Notes: generated by a model from the sequence alone, not told the origin. A DNA stretch of 64,000 nt from Slackia faecicanis (GCF_003725295.1 NZ_QICB01000001.1:248001-312000); one strand, 5' to 3'; shown: positions 34,649 to 43,773, counted from the stretch's first letter. A program made the numbers and translations.

Positions 34649-36217
34649 ATGAGCGAAACGATATTCCACGGCACCATTCTCTGCTGCGACGATGCCGACA
34701 CCGTCGCTTCATACCTTGTCGAACGCGACGGAACCATCGCCTACGTCGGCGACGAACGTCCTGCGGATTTCGCCTCCGCACACGTCGTCGAGCTCGGCGA
34801 ACGTGCGCTCTGCCCGAGCTTCGTCGACACTCATCAGCACTTCGCCAGCTACGCCACCTTCGGCGCGGGCCTCAATGTCATGAACGCCCGGTCGAACGAC
34901 GAAATCGTCCGCATGCTGCGCGACTTCGCCCCTCGGTGCAAAAGCAAGATCGTCATCGCCTTCGGCGCCTCGCCCTTCTCCGTCGAAGAAGGCCGCCTGG
35001 TCTGCCGCGCCCAGCTCGACGAAGCGTGCCCCGACAAGCCGGCGATGTTGGTCAAGTACGACGGCCACGCGTGCGTGGTCAATTCGATGCTGCTCGACAA
35101 GATCGAAGACAAGGTGAAAGCCCTGCGCGGATACCATCCCGATTCGGGCGAAATGAACCAAGAAGCGTTTTTCGCCGCATCCGACTACGTCACCGGCTCC
35201 CTTTCCATTCCGCAGTTGATCGTCAATATGCAGCGGGCGATGGACCGCCTTGCCGAGCAGGGCATCGGCATGGTCCACACGGTCAGCGGCGTGGGGTTCG
35301 CAGGCGATCTGGATATATCGCTCGAAAAATGGATTGGCAAAAGCGCCCAGTCCGGGTTTCAGGTACGCGTGTTCCCGCAATCGCTCGACGTGTCCGTCGC
35401 GCAGAAGCGCGGCATTCCCCGCATCGGCGGCTGCTTCGCATGCGCGCTGGACGGATGCTTCGGGTCGGCCGATGCCGCGCTCAACGAGCCGTACGAGGGA
35501 AGCGATTCGAGCGGTGTGCTGTATTACGCCGACGAAACGGTCATCGAGTTCTGTAAAGCCGCGAATCGCGCGGGCCTGCAGATCGAAATGCATGCGATCG
35601 GAGATGCCGCCTTCGACCAGGCCACGCGCTGCCTGAAGGCCGCGCTCGACGATTTTCCGCGCGAAGACCACCGGCACGGCATCATCCACGCATGTCTTCC
35701 CACCGAGCAGGGGCTGGACATATGCGCCGCATACGGCATCCATCTTCCCATGCAGACGTCGTTCATCGATTGGCCGCAGGAACCCGATTCGTATCTGGAG
35801 CGTATTTTGGGCGAGCGCGCCGGCCGTCTCAATCCGCTGCGAACCATGCTGGACAAAGGAATCATGCTTTCTGCGGGGTCGGACGCTCCCTGCACCGATC
35901 CCGACCCCATGCTGTGGCTCCATCGCGCATGCAACCACTCGAACCCCGACGAATCGGTCACGATTCAAGAAGCGTTGAAAATGTGCACCCGCAACGGCAG
36001 CTGGGTCACCTTCGACGAGGCGGAGCGCGGGTCGCTGGAAAAGGGCAAAGTCGCCGATATGGTCATTCTTTCGGGCGACCCCTACACCACGCCGCGTGAA
36101 CGGCTGCTCGACCTGAAAGTGGAGCGCCTCTATCTTGCGGGAATCCCGTATCGCAAGCAAAGCCAAGGCGCAGTTCGCGCCGTGCTGGCGGGAATGACGA
36201 ACAAGGCGAAGATCTAA
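34649..36217 (+). CDS. YtcJ-like amidohydrolase
   Basis: This 522-residue member of the amidohydrolase family 3 (YtcJ/formamide deformylase-like) has the N-terminal metal motif FVDTHQHFASY, YDGHACVVNSMLL, EMHAIGDAAFDQ, IIHACLPTEQGL and AGSDAPCTDPDPML with the catalytic Asp. The ending GKVADMVILSGDPYTTP is usual for the family. Substrate unknown. GAAAGCGGCG lies before the ATG at 34649. The gene ends in a strong terminator, next to tRNA-Pro. Confidence 0.92.
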   Translation: MSETIFHGTILCCDDADTVASYLVERDGTIAYVGDERPADFASAHVVELGERALCPSFVDTHQHFASYATFGAGLNVMNARSNDEIVRMLRDFAPRCKSKIVIAFGASPFSVEEGRLVCRAQLDEACPDKPAMLVKYDGHACVVNSMLLDKIEDKVKALRGYHPDSGEMNQEAFFAASDYVTGSLSIPQLIVNMQRAMDRLAEQGIGMVHTVSGVGFAGDLDISLEKWIGKSAQSGFQVRVFPQSLDVSVAQKRGIPRIGGCFACALDGCFGSADAALNEPYEGSDSSGVLYYADETVIEFCKAANRAGLQIEMHAIGDAAFDQATRCLKAALDDFPREDHRHGIIHACLPTEQGLDICAAYGIHLPMQTSFIDWPQEPDSYLERILGERAGRLNPLRTMLDKGIMLSAGSDAPCTDPDPMLWLHRACNHSNPDESVTIQEALKMCTRNGSWVTFDEAERGSLEKGKVADMVILSGDPYTTPRERLLDLKVERLYLAGIPYRKQSQGAVRAVLAGMTNKAKI

Positions 36218-36222
36218 GACCG

Positions 36223-36257
36223 ACGAGCGGCTGCCTGAAGCGCCGCTCGTTTTTTTC
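36223..36257 (+). terminator. Intrinsic terminator after the YtcJ-like gene
   Basis: ACGAGCGGC pairs with GCCGCTCGT (36242-36250) and eight T residues follow. Confidence 0.92.
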
Positions 36258-36330
36258 GAAAGCGGGCCCGAGGCCGCAGCGGAACGAATCTGCGGCGCGG
36301 CGCCCTGGCGCACGGCCCTCGATTCGGCCG

Positions 36331-36366
36331 AGAAAAACAAAAAGACCAGGGCAAATGCCCTGGTCT
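36331..36366 (-). terminator. Terminator of tRNA-Pro
   Basis: An 11-bp stem (AGACCAGGGCA, loop AA, complement at 36356-36366). On the minus strand it is followed by TTTTTGTTTTT, directly after the tRNA 3' end. Confidence 0.93.
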
Positions 36367-36374
36367 GTGAGTTC

Positions 36375-36451
<77 letters not shown>

Positions 36452-36498
36452 TTGCGTTTTCGTTTCGTTTTTTTCGTTTCCCTCAAACGCAAGACGGT

Positions 36499-36527
36499 AT
36501 ATTACGCTTGATACGGTACTTTGGCAA
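36499..36527 (-). promoter_or_regulatory. Promoter of tRNA-Pro
   Basis: On the minus strand TTGCCA (plus 36522-36527) and TAATAT (36499-36504) are separated by exactly 17 bases, about 48 bases upstream of the tRNA 5' end. The flanking DNA is AT-rich. Confidence 0.75.
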
Positions 36528-36730
36528 GCACTTTTTCAAACTTTTTTGAAAAATATTCGCCCGATTTCGAAAATACCTGGTCATGATACATATATCGGAT
36601 ATCGCTTCCTGCCCTGCCTGCGCGCGGGCAACCGGCCATTTCCTGAACGCGAGCCCGGCGCGGCCCCATGTTCGTCATGTCCATCCTCTTCCGCAATCCG
36701 AAACACAGCGAATCGGGCTTCTCGAAACGA

Positions 36731-36756
36731 AAGCCGCGTTCGATCGAACGCGGCTT
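36731..36756 (-). terminator. Terminator of the jetABC operon
   Basis: A perfect 26-base palindrome (AAGCCGCGTTCGA and its complement) 14 bases after the jetC stop. On the minus strand it is followed by a moderately T-rich stretch. Confidence 0.75.
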
Positions 36757-36769
36757 CCTCCCGTATCGT

Positions 36770-39700
36770 CTATTCCATTTCGGCCTGCTCGTCGTACCAG
36801 CGCGACACCTCGAATGCGCCGCCGAGGTTGCGATGGATGAAGCCGCTGCCCGTCAAGGCCGCGAAGGTTCCGACGCGCTCGTTCGGCGTGGCCAGAATGG
36901 GCTGCAGGCCGAGACGCTGCATCAGCTCGATGGCCTGGACGGTACGCTCGCTGTCGACCACCTCGAACGCCTCGTCGATTAGCACCGTGCGCAGCGTATT
37001 GCCGTCAAGGCCCTGCTTCTTCGTGCGGCATCGATGCGCCATCGACGCGAACAGCACCACGTAGAACGGCAGCATCTGCTCGCCGCCCGAGCTGCCGCCC
37101 AGACCGGCCTTCAGCGACACTTCGCTTCCATCGGGGCGCACTTCCTTCATATCGAAGCTCAGGTAGCTCTTATAGTCGAGAAGCGCGCGCTTGCGAGCAA
37201 GCGCCTCGTTGCGCTGTTGCTCGGTCTCGGCGCAGCGGCTGTCCCTGATCGTGTCGAAGAAGCCGTCGATCACGGCGCCGTGTTTCGCATGGAACGCGTC
37301 ATCCCACAGGCCGCCCAGAGCATTGTCGAAATCGGGGTCCATGATCATGTCGTAGTACGGCGCGTAATCGGGGTTCTTCGACCAATCGAAGCGATACCTG
37401 ATATCGCCGAACGGGCATTCGGCCAGATAGGCGTTCGTTTCGCGGATGGTCTTCCTGACGTCGACGATGCCGTTGCGCAAGGCGCCCACGATAGCCGTCG
37501 TGAAGCCCTCTTTGGTTTCGGCCTCCATGCGCTCGAACAGCACCCTGCGCTCGGGAATGACGTTCGTCTCCAAAGCGCTCCACTCGCGCTCCCACGCCTC
37601 GTTGCCGCGATCGGCTTCGTCGACCTGTTCCGCCGACACAGCGGACGCGTGTTCGCGGCGATACGCCACAAGCGCATTCCAGCATTCCCTGCTTGCCGAC
37701 GCCTTAACGCGGGATTGCTCCTCCAGGTCTTTGAACGGCCTTGCCATGCATTCCTGGCGGGCGGCCTCTTCGAGACGATCATCCTCCAAGGCCGCATTCG
37801 CCACCTCGGTCTTCGCGAAATCCACCTCGCATCGCTCGCGACGGCTCGCCGCGTTTTTCGCACGACGGTCGGCATCGCCCAGGGCACGCTGGCATTGCGC
37901 CGACTCGGCACGCACCAGCTCGACTTCGTCTTTCAAGGCGCGCACCGACTCCATGACGGCCGCAGACTCGCCCGACCCCGAAGCGGCAAGGGCCGCGCGC
38001 ATGCCTTCGGCCTCGGCGCGCGCCGAGGCCAGCCTGCCGTAGTCATCGACCATCGAAGCGATGCCACGGGCGAAACGCGATTCGCCGTCGGGACACGCCG
38101 CCTTGATGGCACGCAGCAGATCCTGGCGCGCCGAAAGGGCGCGGGCGAGCGTCTCGTTATCCTCGATCGCCTTCTCGGCCTCGCGAATCTCATCGGCACG
38201 GCGCGCTTCTTGGGCGGACGAGCCGACCATGAAGCGAATGCGATCGCGCGAAGGAAGGGCATACACGGCGAATCCGCGATAGCATTCCCCATCGGCCGTG
38301 ACCGCCGATCTGCCCGGATTGTCCTTGATGAACGCCAGCAGGCTCTCCCTGTCGGCGCAGCACGAAATATCGCCGAGCGCCCAGTCGATATACGCTTCGG
38401 CGGCTTTCGCGAATCGGCCCTCGGAAGCGACCGTTTTGGCGGCCAGCGACCCTTCGACGCGACGCGCCTTCTCCATGTGCTTCAGGATGCCCGGCGTGTC
38501 GATAAGCCGCACGCTTTTGCGGCCGCGGTACGACCCGTAGGCGCGAAACGCACGCGCGAACGAATCGGGCGCCACCAGAAGGTCGGTGCGCTTGCGTCCG
38601 AGCATGCCTTCGACCGCGGCACGCCATACCTGCTCGCCGGGGGCGATGTCGATCGCGTCGCAGATGCATACCGCTTCGACGCCCGCCTCGTCGCGCAAAT
38701 ACTCGATCAGCGCATCCGCATCGGCGTCGCGCACCGCCTCGCCCGCCTCGGCGGCCGCCTTCCGACGCATCGCTTCCATCTGACGATCGGACGCCTCGCG
38801 ATGCGCGTCGCGCGCCTTCAGCTCCTCGCTCTGCGCTTCCCTATACGCCTCGGTGGCAAGCCCGACAAGACGGTCGAGAGCATCGGGGCCTTCTTCGAGC
38901 AGGCCGACGCCGCGCTCGACGGCGGCCTCCAGGGCTTCCTCGAGACGCAGCACCGAATCGGCGCAGGAAAGCTGCTCGAATTCGGCGGCGCGACGCGCGG
39001 CGCGCAACGCCGCCGAATCGTCGGCAAGCGCGGCGAAATCGTCGCCGAAGCGATCCATATAACGCTTCGCCTCGGCGTCGATGCGGTCGATGTCTTTCGC
39101 AAGGCGGCCGCGCTCGCGCTGCACGTCATCGTTTTTGACCAGGTCCCACTTCGCCTGGCGTTCGCTGTCCAGGCTGTCGGCACGCGCTTCCAGAACCGCG
39201 ATGCGCGCATTGAGCTGCGCGCGTTCGGCCTCGATGTCGCCCTCTTCTTTGCGCAGCGCGTCGATTTCGCCCGCAAGGTCGGCGCGCTGCCTCAGCACGC
39301 GTGCGCGCATGAAGACATCGCGCTCGTCCACAGAGGCCTGCCACGCGGCGAAGCGCTCGCGTTCCTGGGCGATCGCGGCTTGGCGCTCGATCGCGCGGTC
39401 GAGGTCTTCGCGGCACTGCTGCCAGCTGTCGATGTTGCTGTTCATGTCGTCGGCGGTCGTCACGCTGCGTCCGTCGCACAGGTAGCGATAGATGAAATCC
39501 TCGATGCGCGTGTCCTTGCCGATGGCCACGAGGTTTTTCAGCGCGCCGAAATATCCGGGGTCGCTGAATCCCATGCGCGCGAGAAAGCCCTTGTTGTATT
39601 CGGAGGTCGATTCGCACAGATGCAGATTCGAGATGACGCCCTCGTCTTCGAGATGCTTCAGGTGCAGCTTGGTATCGCGCACGCTGAGCGCCTCGCCGTC

Positions 39701-40162
39701 TTCCACGAAACGGTTCTCGGGAAGCCCGCCCTCGTAGAAATAATAGTTAGGCACCAGGTTGCCCGCGCCGAGGCGGCTGCGGTAATCGCAGCACATGCCG
39801 AAAGTCACTTCGGCGCCGCGCAAAGAGTCCCAGAACACGGCCACGATATGGGTCGTGAAATCCATGCCTTCGCGCACGCCCTTCTGAGACGAGCCCTTGC
39901 GCCTGCCCACCACGTATTCGGCGAAATTGCGCGTGTCGGCGCTGTGCGATTTCGACGCCTGGTTATAGTTCGACCGCCTGGTGCTGCCCAGCAAAACGGT
40001 GAGGAACGCATCGAAAGCCGTCGATTTGCCCGACCCGTTCGCGCCCGCGAACACCGAACCGTCGATGCTGAACGGCTCGTACAGCTTCATCTGATGAAGC
40101 GACCAGTTCACCACGAGCAGCTTGCGCGCGTAGATTCCCGCCTGCACGCCCTTATTCGCCAT
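36770..40162 (-). CDS. jetC: Wadjet/MksF-type SMC-like ATPase (JetC)
   Basis: This 1130-residue condensin-like ATPase has an N-terminal head with Walker A GANGSGKST (residues 40-48), then long coiled coils rich in Ala, Arg and Glu (about 330-480 and 730-900) around a hinge-like middle. The C-terminal head has signature-like GGSSGGEQML (about 1022-1031) and Walker B VLIDEAFEVVD (about 1060). Wadjet JetC/MksF pumps DNA loops and detects small circular plasmids. The start at 40162 has GGGGG at good spacing and overlaps jetB by 11 bases. The gene order jetA-jetB-jetC is the family's usual one. Confidence 0.92.
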   Translation of the reverse strand: MANKGVQAGIYARKLLVVNWSLHQMKLYEPFSIDGSVFAGANGSGKSTAFDAFLTVLLGSTRRSNYNQASKSHSADTRNFAEYVVGRRKGSSQKGVREGMDFTTHIVAVFWDSLRGAEVTFGMCCDYRSRLGAGNLVPNYYFYEGGLPENRFVEDGEALSVRDTKLHLKHLEDEGVISNLHLCESTSEYNKGFLARMGFSDPGYFGALKNLVAIGKDTRIEDFIYRYLCDGRSVTTADDMNSNIDSWQQCREDLDRAIERQAAIAQERERFAAWQASVDERDVFMRARVLRQRADLAGEIDALRKEEGDIEAERAQLNARIAVLEARADSLDSERQAKWDLVKNDDVQRERGRLAKDIDRIDAEAKRYMDRFGDDFAALADDSAALRAARRAAEFEQLSCADSVLRLEEALEAAVERGVGLLEEGPDALDRLVGLATEAYREAQSEELKARDAHREASDRQMEAMRRKAAAEAGEAVRDADADALIEYLRDEAGVEAVCICDAIDIAPGEQVWRAAVEGMLGRKRTDLLVAPDSFARAFRAYGSYRGRKSVRLIDTPGILKHMEKARRVEGSLAAKTVASEGRFAKAAEAYIDWALGDISCCADRESLLAFIKDNPGRSAVTADGECYRGFAVYALPSRDRIRFMVGSSAQEARRADEIREAEKAIEDNETLARALSARQDLLRAIKAACPDGESRFARGIASMVDDYGRLASARAEAEGMRAALAASGSGESAAVMESVRALKDEVELVRAESAQCQRALGDADRRAKNAASRRERCEVDFAKTEVANAALEDDRLEEAARQECMARPFKDLEEQSRVKASASRECWNALVAYRREHASAVSAEQVDEADRGNEAWEREWSALETNVIPERRVLFERMEAETKEGFTTAIVGALRNGIVDVRKTIRETNAYLAECPFGDIRYRFDWSKNPDYAPYYDMIMDPDFDNALGGLWDDAFHAKHGAVIDGFFDTIRDSRCAETEQQRNEALARKRALLDYKSYLSFDMKEVRPDGSEVSLKAGLGGSSGGEQMLPFYVVLFASMAHRCRTKKQGLDGNTLRTVLIDEAFEVVDSERTVQAIELMQRLGLQPILATPNERVGTFAALTGSGFIHRNLGGAFEVSRWYDEQAEME

Positions 40163-40811
40163 CGTCATCCCCCGCATCGTCGTCGGTCGCATCGGTCGCG
40201 GCATCCGTTCCGTCAAGCGCCGCCGCATAGCGCTTCTCATACGCGTCGATCGTCGCGCGATCGGCGACATGCGCGATCGCAGGCTGGATCGCGAACTCCA
40301 CATCGAGGTCGGACCAACGGCCGCGCTTGCGCAAAACGAGGCCCGCGCGCTCGAAGCGAGCCATGATGCGCCTGACTTCGGCCACGGAAGGTTCTTTGTC
40401 GAATGCGCGATACGTGACGCACAAAAGGCCGAGCAGCTCGTTTATGTCGGAATCGACCGTCGCGAAACGGCCCATTTCGGAGCGCTTGTTCTCGTAAGTC
40501 ACGGCCAGGCCGAACAAAAACAGCGTTTCGGCGCGGTCGAGGCGCTCGTAGCGGATGCCCGTATCGTCCTGCGGGGCGCAGATGTAGAAATCGCCCTGCG
40601 GATCGAGGTCGAGGTCGTATCCCACGGCATCGAGGCGCGCACGCACCTCGTCTTCGTGGTCGGCGCAGAACATGAATTCGGGCGAAACGTCTTTCGTCCG
40701 TTCGCCTTCCTGCGAAACCCACTTCATCTTGCACAGATAACGGCGCGCGATCAGCGCCGCGCAGACGGCTTTGACCTTCTTTTCCGTTTCCATTTGATAG
40801 AACCGCTTCAT
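40152..40811 (-). CDS. jetB: Wadjet/MksE-type protein (JetB, DUF4194)
   Basis: This 219-residue winged-helix protein of the DUF4194/MksE type acts as the KITE-like subunit bridging the ATPase and the kleisin. Its middle holds LDRAETLFLFGLAVTYENKR and SDINELLGLLCVTYRAF, and its C-terminus ends in an acidic tail rich in Asp. The ATG at 40811 forms an ATGA overlap with jetA, so the subunits are translationally coupled. The family call is supported strongly by position between the other two subunits. Confidence 0.9.
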   Translation of the reverse strand: MKRFYQMETEKKVKAVCAALIARRYLCKMKWVSQEGERTKDVSPEFMFCADHEDEVRARLDAVGYDLDLDPQGDFYICAPQDDTGIRYERLDRAETLFLFGLAVTYENKRSEMGRFATVDSDINELLGLLCVTYRAFDKEPSVAEVRRIMARFERAGLVLRKRGRWSDLDVEFAIQPAIAHVADRATIDAYEKRYAAALDGTDAATDATDDDAGDDDGE

Positions 40812-42325
40812 CGCGAAGCCCTTCCCACGAATCGGACGCGCGCGATGTTCTGCCCGCCCGACATTACTCGATCGTTATCGTCGACCTGCGGCACGACGTA
40901 GGCCGAATCCTTCGAATCGGCCGCCAGCACGTACAGCATCTGCTGAACGCGGTCGGCTCGGCTCGAAAGCGGCAGCGACGAGCCGTCCACCTCGCTCGCA
41001 CGCGCCACCATAGCGCGCATGCGCCTTCCCGCGCGCGCCAAGGCGCTTTCCGACACGGCGTCGTCGCGTCGGACCGTCGCCATGTCGCCCTGGTCGGCGA
41101 TCCTGACGCGATTCATCTTCTCGGCGTCGTCTTGCGCCCGAAACGCCGAAAGGCACGAATCGTCGAAAGGACCCTTGTCGGGCAGGGAAAGCGTCGCCTG
41201 CATGGCCTCGAGGGCATGCGCCGCACGCGCTTCGTCGCTTTGCGATATCTGCATGATCGCCCGCTCGTAAGCGGCGGCCATGGTGGACGACCCGCCCAAA
41301 AGCATGCGGTGCTTCTTCGACATTTCCGACGTGACGCGCTTTTCGAGAGAAAGCGCGTATTCCCACGCATCCCTGATTCTGACCGCATAGGTGTAGCGCA
41401 CGTCTTGGATGAACTCGAACGGCCGCGAAAGGCCCTCGGGCATGCCGGGCAGGCGCGACGCCTCGCGCACCAAAGCCATCAGTTCGGAATCGACGCTCCA
41501 TGCATCGAGCATGCGCACGATGACGTCGCCGTTGCGGTCGAAGCCGTCTTCGATGCGCAGCGGCTGCATGATCGAATCGAACAGGCCCCGCTCGTAATCG
41601 TCCATGACGAGCTGCAGGTCGTGCTGGGTGCGGCAGCCCGCGATGCGCATGGACGTGAGTTTGAATTCGTGGCATGTGCGGCGGATGCGCGCATTGAGCG
41701 CCTCCGAGCGCTCGCGCGCGTTCTTCAACGCCTCGCACAGCTCGCGGCCCACGACGCCCCTGACCACCGCATCGTCGATATCGCGGCCGTCGGTTCGAGC
41801 GCGTTCCAACCCGTCGTGGGCATGCTCCAGGCTTGCGCGCACGTTGAGCACGCACGACGTGGAGTCGACATGCGAACGGCGCGCGTCGGCGGCCACGAAT
41901 TCGGCCAGGCGGCTTGCCTGGTCTCCCACGACGAGCGTGGTTTTCAGCGTTCCTTCGACGGAGTCTTTGAACAGCTCGAACCATCCCGTCTCGTACAGAC
42001 GCCGAAGCACGATGCGGGCGCGCGACAGCGGGCTTTCTTCCTCGGGGGATTCGTCCTCTTCCACGGCGAAATTCTCGTCGAGGAATTCGTCGCGCCCGCC
42101 GAGCAAGCCGCCTACGAGATAGTTCTCGAAACGCGTCGCCAACGTGTCGACGAAATCGTCTTTGGTGATCCATCGCTTGGAGCAATGCAGGTCCCAAAGC
42201 ACGATGATGCCGTGAACGTAGAATTCGCGTTTCGGCGACGAAAGCACGGCGTACAGGCGCCGCTGCGCCTCGCCGTCGCGGCGCAGCGCGAAAGGCTGCA
42301 GCCGCATGTCGTCATCCATCGACAC
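40808..42325 (-). CDS. jetA: Wadjet/MksB-type kleisin (JetA, DUF5716 type)
   Basis: This 505-residue protein of the DUF5716/JetA group is expected to be the kleisin that closes the SMC ring. The N-terminal part (FYVHGIIVLWDLHCSKRWIT, FENYLVGGLLGGRDEF) looks like winged-helix segments. An acidic linker, a helical centre and a C-terminal winged-helix-like region ending in RVRFVGRASR follow. The start is GTG at 42325, where AAGGAGG lies six bases upstream. The ATG two codons later is too far from it. It is the first gene of the operon. Confidence 0.88.
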   Translation of the reverse strand: MSMDDDMRLQPFALRRDGEAQRRLYAVLSSPKREFYVHGIIVLWDLHCSKRWITKDDFVDTLATRFENYLVGGLLGGRDEFLDENFAVEEDESPEEESPLSRARIVLRRLYETGWFELFKDSVEGTLKTTLVVGDQASRLAEFVAADARRSHVDSTSCVLNVRASLEHAHDGLERARTDGRDIDDAVVRGVVGRELCEALKNARERSEALNARIRRTCHEFKLTSMRIAGCRTQHDLQLVMDDYERGLFDSIMQPLRIEDGFDRNGDVIVRMLDAWSVDSELMALVREASRLPGMPEGLSRPFEFIQDVRYTYAVRIRDAWEYALSLEKRVTSEMSKKHRMLLGGSSTMAAAYERAIMQISQSDEARAAHALEAMQATLSLPDKGPFDDSCLSAFRAQDDAEKMNRVRIADQGDMATVRRDDAVSESALARAGRRMRAMVARASEVDGSSLPLSSRADRVQQMLYVLAADSKDSAYVVPQVDDNDRVMSGGQNIARVRFVGRASR

Positions 42326-42625
42326 GATAGACCTCCTTCGTCCTTCGCGAAACAACAAGCCGGAACGCTCCGAACGCGCGCACGAACAGCGGCCTTTTCG
42401 GCCTACGCCGCCGAAAGCCGCCCATCACGGCGACGGCCGCCGCGAAACGATTCCAGTCTATCGGCAGGCTTCGCAGCCGCAAGCGAAACGGCCGCTGGAT
42501 ACGGAACGCATCGAAGCGCTCCAGGATATCGAAACACGACTCGCCGGCCGATAAGCCCGCTTAGTAGAAATTGGGCTTGTATCAATAATGTTTCTGTATG
42601 CCCATAAGATACCTGACCTGCGGTT
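42326..42625. other. Intergenic region upstream of jetA
   Basis: 300 bases without a supported gene. It should hold the jetA promoter, but no convincing hexamer pair was found on the minus strand. It separates the defence operon from the region of small mobile-element genes. Confidence 0.4.
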
Positions 42626-42838
42626 TTGTACGGCGATAAGTCCAAGAAATGCACGAAATTCACCGTTTCGCGTCAAGTTAGGATATCGCCGGGATATTTC
42701 GAGGCCAAAAGAGCCGCCCGACCAAGCGGATGGCTCAGCCCCAACGAGCGCGACCTGCTAGCGCATCTCGACGCGCAGCCCAACAAGGCCGGCCACATCA
42801 AGGCACTGATACGCGCCGACATGGAGCGCGGCGAATAG
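42626..42838 (+). pseudogene. Remnant of a small ribbon-helix-helix-like protein
   Basis: A 70-residue frame beginning with TTG and no ribosome binding site. Its second half (WLSPNERDLLAHLDAQPNKA then IKALIRADMERGE) resembles the C-terminal part of small plasmid or phage RHH proteins and aligns loosely with the intact 60-residue gene at 43300. The N-terminal beta-strand region does not look normal, so it is probably truncated or degenerate. Confidence 0.45.
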
Positions 42839-42958
42839 CAGCCGAAGATGCCGCGCTCCTGGCACGGTTCGCAGAAAGGTCGCCCGCGTGGCGGCCTTTT
42901 GCGTTTCATGGGAGAAAATACCAGGTCGATGCGGAGAAATATTCAGCATCCACTCACA

Positions 42959-42987
42959 TTGCTATGGCACTTGCCCTATGATATAGA
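42959..42987 (+). promoter_or_regulatory. Promoter of the small-gene cluster
   Basis: TTGCTA (42959-42964) and TATAGA (42982-42987) with a 17-base spacer, followed at 43001 by AAGGAGGTGA. Confidence 0.55.
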
Positions 42988-43028
42988 CATCGAGTTAAGG
43001 AAGGAGGTGATGAAAAGCGGAAGGGTTC

Positions 43029-43148
43029 TTGACGAATCTCGCAGTGGCTGCGAAGGGCGCGGTGGTAACGGTTCTCGTCGAAATGGCCGTCGGGATTCTA
43101 AAAGAAAAGACCTCCCGCAAGCACGGAAAGCATGAAAGGAGGTCCTAG
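43029..43148 (+). CDS. Candidate 39-residue membrane peptide
   Basis: A TTG-initiated frame gives a peptide with a hydrophobic span (LAVAAKGAVVTVLVEMAVGI) and a basic tail. This frame shows more protein-like character than the overlapping ATG frame at 43010, which is a low-complexity Arg/Gly/Ser peptide. The ribosome binding site is ambiguous: AAGGAGG at 43001 is far, GGAAGG at 43019 is close. Size and layout recall small membrane toxins or phage membrane peptides. Speculative. Confidence 0.35.
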   Translation: MTNLAVAAKGAVVTVLVEMAVGILKEKTSRKHGKHERRS

Positions 43149-43213
43149 CAGCAAAGGTGGAGCCGTTGGCGCGGCTTCCCCGCCGACTTCGATTATAAGA
43201 CAGGAGAAGCCGT

Positions 43214-43297
43214 ATGAAAACGATTCTTATAGCCGTAGCCGCATCGCTGGCGACGATAACCGTGATGAGGTTCATACGCTGCAAGAAAGGAGAATAG
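43214..43297 (+). CDS. 27-residue membrane peptide
   Basis: ATG at 43214 with AGGAGAAGCC upstream. The peptide is one hydrophobic helix (ILIAVAASLATITVM) followed by RFIRCKKGE. It stops two bases before the next gene, whose ribosome binding site lies inside its last codons, so the two are coupled. No family recognised. Confidence 0.45.
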   Translation: MKTILIAVAASLATITVMRFIRCKKGE

Positions 43298-43299
43298 CC

Positions 43300-43482
43300 A
43301 TGGTCACCGACGCCCAGAAGAAGGCCACCAACGCATACCGCGCCGCCAACGTGAAGAACGTCACCGTGAAGTTCTTCCCCGCCGACCGCGAGGTCTACGA
43401 CTGGATGCGCGAGAACGGCTACAGCGGCGCGTGGGTGCGCGAGCTGATACGCCGCGAATACGAGCGCGCGAAAGGCGAATAG
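43300..43482 (+). CDS. Small ribbon-helix-helix-like protein
   Basis: This 60-residue protein has a short strand (NVTVKFFPADREVYDWM) followed by two helices (WMRENGYSGAWVRELIRREY), the layout of small MetJ/Arc-type DNA-binding proteins found on phages and mobilisable elements. AAAGGAG lies eight bases before the ATG at 43300. It is followed by a strong hairpin. It could repress the promoter at 42959, which is inference. Confidence 0.6.
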   Translation: MVTDAQKKATNAYRAANVKNVTVKFFPADREVYDWMRENGYSGAWVRELIRREYERAKGE

Positions 43483-43503
43483 CCCGCATCCGGGCATGAA
43501 AAA

Positions 43504-43531
43504 ACAGGGGGGCGCCGAAGCGCCCCCCTGT
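43504..43531. terminator. Strong hairpin terminator
   Basis: A 12-bp GC stem (ACAGGGGGGCGC, loop CGAA, complement). A T-run (TTTTTT) follows on the minus strand, so it mainly stops minus-strand prophage transcription, but it could also act after the RHH gene. Confidence 0.85.
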
Positions 43532-43619
43532 GCTGCGCGTTGAAGCAGTTGCCGCTGCCTCCGTAGGTGTATCCCCGGACGTCTGCGGGCGATGCCATGT
43601 CCTCCCTTTTCGCTCCTAT

Positions 43620-43773
43620 TCCGAACGCGGCGAGGATACCCGCGCGCAGCCGCCCTGTTCGGGTTGGCGAGGGCGGGCGCGTCCGCCTGCTCGAATGAAC
43701 GGCCCTGCGTAAGCTCATCCCACTTGGCCGACTTGAACTCGTCGGCTGTCACCGATTCGGGCTTGGTCGGCAC
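43620..43773 (-). pseudogene. N-terminal remnant of a phage gene (possibly small terminase subunit)
   Basis: GTG at 43773 with GAAAGGAGGGG upstream begins PTKPESVTADEFKSAKWDEL, followed by TQGRSFEQADAPALA. That opening has the look of P27-type small terminase subunits. Further on the sensible reading moves to another frame, ending RQPEQGGCARVSSPRSE and a stop near 43620, so the gene is deleted or frameshifted. Identification is tentative. Confidence 0.35.

Noticed and set aside
37034-40366. A 1110-codon open frame on the plus strand opposite jetC
   Set aside because: It is antisense to the SMC-like gene, its composition is an artefact of high GC, and it has no domain, no ribosome binding site and no plausible protein character.
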